Source: SCN-69-37 sp044507065 (GTDB taxonomy: Bacteria > Acidobacteriota > Vicinamibacteria > Vicinamibacterales > SCN-69-37). From it: 64,000 bases of DNA. The translations under genes and the position numbers were made by a program. The first letter of the stretch is position 1. Each line of letters opens with the position of its first letter. The notes under the pieces were generated by a model. The model made no database searches. It saw nothing but the letters and a program-made list of their open reading frames with translations, and had not been told where the DNA came from. Location of the stretch: NCBI GenBank assembly GCA_044507065.1, contig JBIQJY010000003.1:1-64000 (forward strand). The letters run 5' to 3'. Positions 58,275-64,000 of this stretch are shown here, in pieces.

Positions 58275-59674
58275 GTGTCGGCCCGGCCTGTCGAGTCGCG
58301 CGGCAGTACCACGGTGAAACATGCGCCGCCGAGTTCGCTCTTCGACGGCGTGATGTCGCCGCCGCACAACAGCGCGTTCTTCCTGGCAATCAGCAGGCCC
58401 AGGCCCATACCCTCCTTCTTGAACGTAATCGTCGGCTCGAACAGCGTGGCTGCGGCTTCGGCGCTCAGCCCGGGGCCCGAATCGTGCACCTCGATGAGGA
58501 CTCCGCCCGGATCGTGGCGCGTGACGAGGAGCACATGCCCCGACGCCCCCGCCGCTTCGGCGCCGTTGGCAATGAGGTTCGTCAGAATCCCCCTCACCAG
58601 GTCCACCGTTCCGACCGCGGGCGGCAACCCGGGGTCGAGCCGGCAGGTGAAGTTCGTCCCGGGGTGCGCGGGCCGCAGCAGCGCGATGCGCTCGGCCACC
58701 AGCGTGTTCGCGTCGAATGGCTCGGGCCGCACGGGGGGTTCCGCCGCAAACTCCGAGAAGGCACGGACGCGGCGTTCCAGGGTCTCGACTTCCGCCACGA
58801 CGATCTGCACCGCCTGCTCCATGAACGCGCGATCGGCGCCCGGATGGCGCGCGAGCATCTCCTCGACCGTCAGCCGGATTGGCGTGAGCGAGTTCTTCAG
58901 TTCGTGGGCCGTCTTGCGCGCCAGCATCTGCCAGCTCGACATCTGCGCGAGATAGATCAGCCGCTCACGATTGCCGCGAAGCTGATCGGCCATGTGGTTG
59001 AATGCCGCGACCGCACGCCCCACCTCGTCGTCGCGGCCCGGGTCGAGGCGGCGATCCCAGTCGCCGGCCGCGAACCCTGCCAGCCCGTCGGTCAGTTGAC
59101 GGATGGGGCGGCTGATGCCGTGTGCCAGGATGAGGATTGGAACGAGCGACAGCAGCCAGGCCGCGCCGACGACCACGACGAGCGCCAGCGTCAGCCCGCG
59201 CCGCAGGTCCACACCGCGAGCGGCCGACACCCGTTCGCGCGCCTCGCGAAGATCGGCGGCCAGCCGGTCCATGCCGAGCCCCCCCAGGGAACGATGGTAG
59301 ACGTCCACGCCGCTCGTCGCGCGCCGCATCAACTCGACGCGGCTGCCGCCCTCGCCAGCCAGGCCGAAGCGCTCGGCGTCGTCGCTCTCCCAGAAATCGC
59401 GGACGGCGCGCGGCCACTGACCGTCCACCGGCGCGTCGTAGTGCAGGGGCTCCACCAGGCCGGCATCCACCTCGTCGCGCAACACCTCGCGTTCGAGCTG
59501 GTAGAACTGCCGGCCTGTCGCTTCGAGCGTCTGCGCCAGCCGGTCCAGATCTCCGACGCTCGAGTACGCCAGGCTGCGGTCGAGCAGCCGGGACGCCAGC
59601 CACACCGTTGCGCCGACCGGAACGAGCGTGGCCAGGATCAACGCGGCGATGAGCTGGTTGCGCAGTTGCGACAC
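58271..59674 (-). CDS. Membrane sensor histidine kinase, NtrY-like (467 aa)
   Basis: Two helices (about 8-28 and 160-185) flank a periplasmic sensor region, followed by HAMP (about 186-238), the H-box ARKTAHELKNSLTPIRL with the phosphorylated His and the NtrY-type LTPIRL, and a HATPase domain (N-box NLIANGAEAAG, DSGPGL, GMGLGL). The GTG start at 59674 has GGAG 8 nt upstream and lies 4 bases after the previous stop. The signal sensed is unknown. Confidence 0.88.
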   Translation of the reverse strand: MSQLRNQLIAALILATLVPVGATVWLASRLLDRSLAYSSVGDLDRLAQTLEATGRQFYQLEREVLRDEVDAGLVEPLHYDAPVDGQWPRAVRDFWESDDAERFGLAGEGGSRVELMRRATSGVDVYHRSLGGLGMDRLAADLREARERVSAARGVDLRRGLTLALVVVVGAAWLLSLVPILILAHGISRPIRQLTDGLAGFAAGDWDRRLDPGRDDEVGRAVAAFNHMADQLRGNRERLIYLAQMSSWQMLARKTAHELKNSLTPIRLTVEEMLARHPGADRAFMEQAVQIVVAEVETLERRVRAFSEFAAEPPVRPEPFDANTLVAERIALLRPAHPGTNFTCRLDPGLPPAVGTVDLVRGILTNLIANGAEAAGASGHVLLVTRHDPGGVLIEVHDSGPGLSAEAAATLFEPTITFKKEGMGLGLLIARKNALLCGGDITPSKSELGGACFTVVLPRDSTGRADT

Positions 59675-59678
59675 ACGA

Positions 59679-60257
59679 TCACTCCGGCAGGCGCAATGGA
59701 CCGAACTCCATCGTCCGCCGAATCGGATCCTCGCTGCGTCGGCGGCCGAGCGTCTCGACCAGGCGTTCGAGCGCGGACCCTACGCCGACGGCCGACGACC
59801 GTGACTCGGGCACGTCGGTCGTCGCCTCGATGCGGACCCATACATGCGCCCCACGTGCCATGCCCGACAGCGCGGCGCGAGGAACCTCGATCTGATCGAG
59901 GCACCACGCCTCGGCGTCGCGTGCCGCAAGGTGCGAGATGGCGCGCGGCGGTGTCCCCGAGCGGACGACGGCAAACCGCTCCTCCCAGAGATCGAAGCTG
60001 AGCGTGAAGGTCTGCGACACGCGCACGATACCCGGCCCCGTCGCCCGCCCGAGAATCGCGACGTCGATATCGACGCGAATCGATCGCCCATCCCGAAGCC
60101 GGTCCACGACGGGCCCTTCGATGAAGTGGAAGGATGGCGCGGACGCCCGCAGTGTATCGCCGGAGGGAACGAGGGTCACGGGCTGCGCCGAGGCGGACGC
60201 CGCCGTTGCCAGAAGCACGGCGCCGAGCAGCATCGCGCACGTCGCCTGTGCGGACAT
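59679..60257 (-). CDS. DUF4390-type exported protein (192 aa)
   Basis: A signal peptide covers about 1-26 (ending ASAQ). The mature domain has the DUF4390-like pattern: a conserved strand RVDIDVAILGR, then LSFDLWEERFAVV and EVPRAAL. DUF4390 genes are often found directly upstream of NtrY-type kinases, as here, which suggests a periplasmic partner for the sensor. The start overlaps the stop of the barrel gene by one base (TGATG). Confidence 0.75.
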   Translation of the reverse strand: MSAQATCAMLLGAVLLATAASASAQPVTLVPSGDTLRASAPSFHFIEGPVVDRLRDGRSIRVDIDVAILGRATGPGIVRVSQTFTLSFDLWEERFAVVRSGTPPRAISHLAARDAEAWCLDQIEVPRAALSGMARGAHVWVRIEATTDVPESRSSAVGVGSALERLVETLGRRRSEDPIRRTMEFGPLRLPE

Positions 60258-61834
60258 CAGCGCAGCCACCCGGCATCGAACGTCACGGCGGCGCGAAATC
60301 CCAGCAAGACCTTGCCCGCCACGGCATCGGCGTTGAGCGGCACCCCCAGCGTGATGAACGACCCGCCCGTCTCGATGCCGATGCCCGTCGACAGGCGCAG
60401 CCGCCGATCCTCGCCCGGACGCCAGACACTGCCCGCGTCGACGAAGTAGAGAAAGTGCTTGTACCGGTACTGCACCGACTGGTGCACCATGCGCTCGGCG
60501 CCGGCCGCCGCGAGCGCGTACTTGTTCCATCCACGCAGCGAATGCGTATCGCCCAGGGTGAAGCGTGCGAACATCGGCGCGTCGCCCGTGAGACGTCCGG
60601 CCCGGAACTCTGCCGTCAGCCCACTGTCGCGGCCCGACACGCTGTAGCGGACGACGCCCGAGTGCCTGTCGTAGACGTAGTCGCTGTCGAGCCCCGCCGC
60701 TCCGGATTGCCAGTCGAAGCCGGCGACGAGACGATGCCGGATGTCCGACGTGCTCCGCCACTCGTGCTCGAACGCCACGCCCGTCAGCGTGGCCGTGGCG
60801 CGCCTCCCGCCTCGTGCGGCAGGCGCGGACAGCTCCGCGGGCCAGTCCGCAGGTGGCAGCGCATCGAGTTGCGACGACGTGATACCGCCGGTGACGCGAA
60901 GGTCCTTCGCGACGGCAACCGTCACGGTGGGCGTGACCGCGATCCGGCGCTCGTACGGCTGGGGCAGCGTCGGATCGGCGGCAATTGCCGCAAGCGTGGG
61001 CGTGCGCCACTTCTGGGTGTGGCGGGACAGTTCGAGGCTCACGCCCAGCCGGCGCGTCCCTGCCTCGCGGTTCTCGAACCGCAGCGAGTAGCCGCTGTAT
61101 CCCTCGACGAGATCGTCGTCGTTTCCGGCAACGAGGCCCAGCGTGATTCGGTTGCTGCCGGTGCCGATCGGGACGTCGAAGACACCGCTCCAGCCGAGAT
61201 CCCGGTGATAGACCAGTTTCGAGGCGTTCTGCTGGAACGGGATCCACCAGCTGCCCTCGGCGCGCTTCACCAGGAACGTCACGCGCACGCGGCCCTGATC
61301 GTCCCCTCGCGACACGCGATGGCTGACCTCGTGATCGGGCCACTCGGCCGCCAGTCGAGCCGACAGCCGGTCGACCTCGGCATCCTCGAGCGGCCGACCC
61401 GCAAGCGCGTGGAGGTCGTCGCGGAGCGCCGGGCCGATCCGCTCCTCGTCGATCCCGCGAATCTCGACGCGATCGACCGTGTAGCGCATGTTGATGTTGG
61501 CAGCGAGCGTCTCATCGCCGCCGATGCGGGTGACGACGAAGATGACCCGGACACGACCGTCCGGCTGGGGCACGTCGCGGACGGCGGCGGCCAGTTCGGG
61601 CTGCTCGGCATCGATCCGGGCAGCCAGCGCCGCAAGCCGGTCGCGGTCGAGTGGCGTGCCGGCCAGTGCCTCGATCTCGGCGCGCAGCTCCGCGCTGAGG
61701 CCGTCGCGCGGAAGTCCGACGACATCCGCCGATTCGATGACGGCCGGCGACTGGCCGACCGCCGATGGCTGCGCCAGCGTCGGCGCAGGCGGCAGCAAGA
61801 GGAGCAGCAGTACGAGGATGGGGTATCGAGTCAT
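60257..61834 (-). CDS. POTRA/barrel outer-membrane protein, BamA/TamA-like (525 aa)
   Basis: A signal peptide covers about 1-21 (ending TLAQP). Two POTRA-like units (about 33-185) precede a C-terminal beta-barrel with the surface-antigen features LRGWNKYALAAAGAER and FLYFVDAGSVW. It lacks a terminal Phe. At 525 residues it is shorter than BamA (five POTRA) and closer to TamA or accessory members. It is the first gene of an operon with DUF4390, kinase and regulator. Confidence 0.75.
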   Translation of the reverse strand: MTRYPILVLLLLLLPPAPTLAQPSAVGQSPAVIESADVVGLPRDGLSAELRAEIEALAGTPLDRDRLAALAARIDAEQPELAAAVRDVPQPDGRVRVIFVVTRIGGDETLAANINMRYTVDRVEIRGIDEERIGPALRDDLHALAGRPLEDAEVDRLSARLAAEWPDHEVSHRVSRGDDQGRVRVTFLVKRAEGSWWIPFQQNASKLVYHRDLGWSGVFDVPIGTGSNRITLGLVAGNDDDLVEGYSGYSLRFENREAGTRRLGVSLELSRHTQKWRTPTLAAIAADPTLPQPYERRIAVTPTVTVAVAKDLRVTGGITSSQLDALPPADWPAELSAPAARGGRRATATLTGVAFEHEWRSTSDIRHRLVAGFDWQSGAAGLDSDYVYDRHSGVVRYSVSGRDSGLTAEFRAGRLTGDAPMFARFTLGDTHSLRGWNKYALAAAGAERMVHQSVQYRYKHFLYFVDAGSVWRPGEDRRLRLSTGIGIETGGSFITLGVPLNADAVAGKVLLGFRAAVTFDAGWLR

Positions 61835-61990
61835 GCGCTCCGCCCGAAGCAAGCGGCACGCCATTCTACAAGTTATTGACTCGACAAGAGTTGCACGCCG
61901 TGGCGCTGTGCGGAATCGGCCCAGGTGTGCCGGTGTGTCACACCCTCGGGCACCTCGCACAGCGGCGTCGACTCGAGAAAGCTTGTGGCT

Positions 61991-62257
61991 CTAGGGTTCC
62001 TGCGGTGCGGGAATCGAGGCAGGCGACGCCGGGGCGGGGGCCGCAACCTCGTCGCCCTGCGCCTTGATGCGGCGATGGATCCAGTACGCGAGGCCGCCGA
62101 GGAACGCGAGCGGCACAATCGACAGCATCATCGTCATCGCGAAGTAGGCCCAGCCGTTGTTGCCGGGCCCGGCAAGTCCGCACACGGGGCAGGCCAGCGC
62201 CGGCGCGGGCGCGAGCACGACGAACAGCAGGGCAACGAGCAGCAAGCGAGTCTTCAT
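61991..62257 (-). CDS. Small membrane protein with CPVCG motif (88 aa)
   Basis: GGAGGG lies 6 nt before the ATG. A signal peptide of about 22 residues is followed immediately by CPVCG at 23-27, one helix at about 40-62 and an Ala/Pro-rich tail. The exposed Cys pair just after the cleavage site could bind copper or haem, or be redox active. It follows the second oxidase cluster on the same strand, so an assembly role is possible. No named family is assigned. Confidence 0.65.
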   Translation of the reverse strand: MKTRLLLVALLFVVLAPAPALACPVCGLAGPGNNGWAYFAMTMMLSIVPLAFLGGLAYWIHRRIKAQGDEVAAPAPASPASIPAPQEP

Positions 62258-62346
62258 GTCGAACCCTCCAGCCGAGGCCTCAGGCGCCGGGGATGTTCAC
62301 CCGGCCGCCCTCCATTGCGGCCCGTCGGCTCGAAGCGCAGGCGTCG

Positions 62347-62937
62347 CTAGAAGTACACCCGCAGATATATCACCGGCCAGATCCCGACGACGAAGTACCA
62401 GAACGTCTGGGCGCCGAAGAAGAAACCCGGCGTGAGTGTGCCGCGGCCGAGACGCCGCCAGGCCACTGCCAGGGCCGCCACCGCCGCGACCGCGTGCAGC
62501 GCGTGCGTCCCGACGATGAGGTAGAAGAACGCGCTGAGCGTGCCGGACCAGATGGTCACGCCCTGGCTGAGCAGCGCCCACCACTCGCGGCCCTGCAGCA
62601 CGACGAACAGTGCCCCGAGCAGCGTGGACGCCAGCAGGAGCGGCCGGGCTCCGGCCCTGTCGCCCGCGCGATAGCGGCGATTGGCGAGGAACATCACCAC
62701 GGCGCTGGCCACCAGCGCGATCGAATTGAACGCGGTCTCGGCGGCCGGGAGCACGAGGCCCGAGGGCAGGCTCCAGGCGAGCGTCGGCGAGCCGGCACGG
62801 GTGATCGTGAAGGCGCTGATCAGCCCGGCGAAGAACATCAGCTCGGTGCCGACGAAGACCAGCATGCCGAACACGCTGGTCGGCACGACCTCGCGCCGGC
62901 GGCGCACGGCCGGTGCCGCCGATACGCCCGTGGTCAT
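62347..62937 (-). CDS. Haem-copper oxidase subunit III-like protein (196 aa)
   Basis: Five hydrophobic helices; typical subunit III blocks are SVFGMLVFVGTELMFFAGLISAF, FYLIVGTHALHA and the C-terminal FWYFVVGIWPVIYLRVYF. It is a second, shorter subunit III-type gene in this cluster, one base after the subunit IV gene. It may replace or supplement the first, or be a CtaE-like assembly variant. Confidence 0.82.
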   Translation of the reverse strand: MTTGVSAAPAVRRRREVVPTSVFGMLVFVGTELMFFAGLISAFTITRAGSPTLAWSLPSGLVLPAAETAFNSIALVASAVVMFLANRRYRAGDRAGARPLLLASTLLGALFVVLQGREWWALLSQGVTIWSGTLSAFFYLIVGTHALHAVAAVAALAVAWRRLGRGTLTPGFFFGAQTFWYFVVGIWPVIYLRVYF

Positions 62938-62938
62938 G

Positions 62939-63298
62939 TCAGTGTCCCTCCGGATGGCCGGCGCCGGGCGCCGGCTCCTCGTACAGCTTCTCCCAGTGAT
63001 GCCCCTGGCTCTCGAGCACGTCCGGTGCGATCCCGGCGAACATCACCAGCATGAACGCCAGCATGACGCCAAGGATGAACACGACCCACTTCGGCTCGAT
63101 GTGCAGGTGCATGAAGTGCTTCGCGACCATCCAGGCCTTCACGATGGCGATACCGAACGCGGTGATGAGCGTCACCACGCGGATGCCCAGCTCGGGCCCG
63201 ATGACGCTGACGATGAGGAGCACCACGAGGATGCCCCAGATCTTCACGTAGTGGGACGTGCCGTGGGCGTCGGATGCGGCGTGTGCGTGTTCAGCCAT
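62939..63298 (-). CDS. Oxidase subunit IV (119 aa)
   Basis: Three helices (about 20-40, 43-62, 70-92), with the family motif IAIVKAWMVAKHFMHLHIEPKW and His-rich ends. Member of the prokaryotic COX4 family. It lies between two subunit III-type genes on the reverse strand. Confidence 0.85.
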   Translation of the reverse strand: MAEHAHAASDAHGTSHYVKIWGILVVLLIVSVIGPELGIRVVTLITAFGIAIVKAWMVAKHFMHLHIEPKWVVFILGVMLAFMLVMFAGIAPDVLESQGHHWEKLYEEPAPGAGHPEGH

Positions 63299-63302
63299 GG
63301 CG

Positions 63303-63878
63303 CTATTTCGCGATGTAGAGCAGCGGGAACAGGAAGATCCAGACCAGGTCGACGAAGTGCCAGTAGATCCCGATGTTCTCGATCCGGTGCAGCTCCTCGT
63401 TGCGCTTCGCGCGCTGCGCGACGATGAGCATGATGATCATGCCGGCGATGACGTGCAGCCCGTGCAGGCCCGCCGCCGTGTAATAGAACGACCAGAACAG
63501 GTTCGACGCGATCGTGTAACCGTGCTGGATCTCGTAGGTCCACTCGAAACCCTTGACCACGAGGAACGTCGCGCCACCGAGGACCGTGTAATACAGGAGC
63601 CGCGCGGCTTTCGCGCCCTCGCCCCGCTGGGCCGCCTGGTGCGCGAGCACCGCCGACAGGCTCGAGGTGAGCAGCACCAGGGTGTTGAACGCACCGGCCA
63701 GAGTATTGGTGACCGCCGCCTGCTCCGCCCACGCGTCGTGGCGCAGGCGCAACATGACATAGGCCCCCAGCAGGCCGCCGAAGATCACGATCTCCGACGC
63801 GATCACCCACCAGACGGCCAGCCGGCCGGTGGGAATGTCCATGACGCTTCGCGTCGTTGCGATGGGCTTCGTCGACAC
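63303..63878 (-). CDS. Haem-copper oxidase subunit III (191 aa)
   Basis: Short-form subunit III with five helices. Typical blocks are RLAVWWVIASEIVIFGGLLGAYVMLR, FYYTAAGLHGLHVIAGM and the ending YWHFVDLVWIFLFPLLYI. The GTG at 63878 is 9 nt after AAGGAG; a TTG 9 bases upstream directly touches that site and is a worse start. It follows the truncated subunit I gene. Confidence 0.87.
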   Translation of the reverse strand: MSTKPIATTRSVMDIPTGRLAVWWVIASEIVIFGGLLGAYVMLRLRHDAWAEQAAVTNTLAGAFNTLVLLTSSLSAVLAHQAAQRGEGAKAARLLYYTVLGGATFLVVKGFEWTYEIQHGYTIASNLFWSFYYTAAGLHGLHVIAGMIIMLIVAQRAKRNEELHRIENIGIYWHFVDLVWIFLFPLLYIAK

Positions 63879-63902
63879 GTCAACCAACTCCTTGTGACTC
63901 GA

Positions 63903-64000
63903 TCACGCGAGCTTCGCTTCGGGCTCGCCGGGCGGCGTCGACGGTCCGGGCTCGTCCTGCGGCCAGTAGTCCTCGTCGCGCCCCTCGACGCTGAACTCGT
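63903..64000 (-). CDS. C-terminal end of probable oxidase subunit I (truncated by window edge)
   Basis: On the reverse strand the frame is open from the edge to a TGA at 63903-63905, giving 31 residues (EFSVEGRDEDYWPQDEPGPS and onward). The acidic, Pro-rich tail after an expected last helix, and its position directly upstream of subunit III, are as in many subunit I proteins. Identity is inferred from gene order only. Confidence 0.6.
   Translation of the reverse strand, partial: EFSVEGRDEDYWPQDEPGPSTPPGEPEAKLA

Overview
The window is GC-rich, densely coding DNA from a Gram-negative, aerobic, respiring bacterium. Many genes are coupled by 1-4 base overlaps. An alternative complex III next to a caa3 oxidase, several FtsX/NatA-type exporters, outer-membrane barrels, multihaem cytochromes with TPR repeats, sulfatases and a small protein with an SFPASDPP motif together fit an acidobacterium of the Vicinamibacteria type. 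That assignment comes from gene content and recall, not from a marker gene. A 100-N scaffold gap at 1881-1980 is flanked by an exact 55-base repeat and looks like an uncollapsed contig overlap.

Layout. 1-1563 (+): end of a propeller/beta-barrel protein. 1586-1789 (-): a small membrane protein. 2104-6356 (-): a MacAB/LolCDE-like exporter (adaptor, ATPase, two permeases). 6357-6922: a repeat-rich gap. 6923-8224 (-): an NTP/NDP-exchanger-like transporter. 8390-8944 (+): a small secreted protein. 9002-21650 (-): one long respiratory operon, actABCDEF - small membrane protein - sco - coxBAC - coxD, in which alternative complex III passes electrons from quinol to an A2-type caa3 oxidase. 21651-21866: a divergent control region with a perfect 16-bp palindrome. 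21867-27250 (+): a NatAB-type exporter, a geranylgeranyl-reductase-like flavoprotein and an M61 peptidase. 27361-28944 (+): a GAF/sigma-54 activator. 29010-29876: a Dabb protein and a divergent azurin-like copper protein.

30131-36069 (+) is an ebo gene cluster: EboC prenyltransferase, EboD sugar-phosphate cyclase, a 103-residue protein where EboA would be expected, EboB TatD-like hydrolase, EboE TIM barrel and EboF phosphodiesterase. This conserved cluster is linked to scytonemin in cyanobacteria and is also found in eustigmatophyte plastids; its product is unknown in most hosts. It is followed by a GAF protein, a DedA protein and a GT39-like membrane protein. 39313-40523 holds a compact type II restriction-modification pair. 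40523-47379 holds an alpha/beta hydrolase, a multihaem cytochrome/HEAT/TPR protein and two sulfatases.

47434-53767 (+) is a threonine operon (thrB, two threonine synthases, fused aspartokinase-homoserine dehydrogenase), followed by ilvA. It is preceded by what looks like a complete transcription attenuator: a strong promoter, a 31-codon leader peptide with 5 Thr and 2 Ile in ten residues, an 11-bp antiterminator pairing, and an intrinsic terminator that is the only long T-run I found in the window. This and the rearranged ebo cluster are the two most notable systems.

From 55385 on (all -): a SpoU-type RNA methyltransferase, a small outer-membrane protein, and an NtrX/NtrY two-component pair coupled to a DUF4390-type protein and a POTRA/barrel protein. 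At the right edge is a second haem-copper oxidase cluster whose subunit I gene runs off the window.
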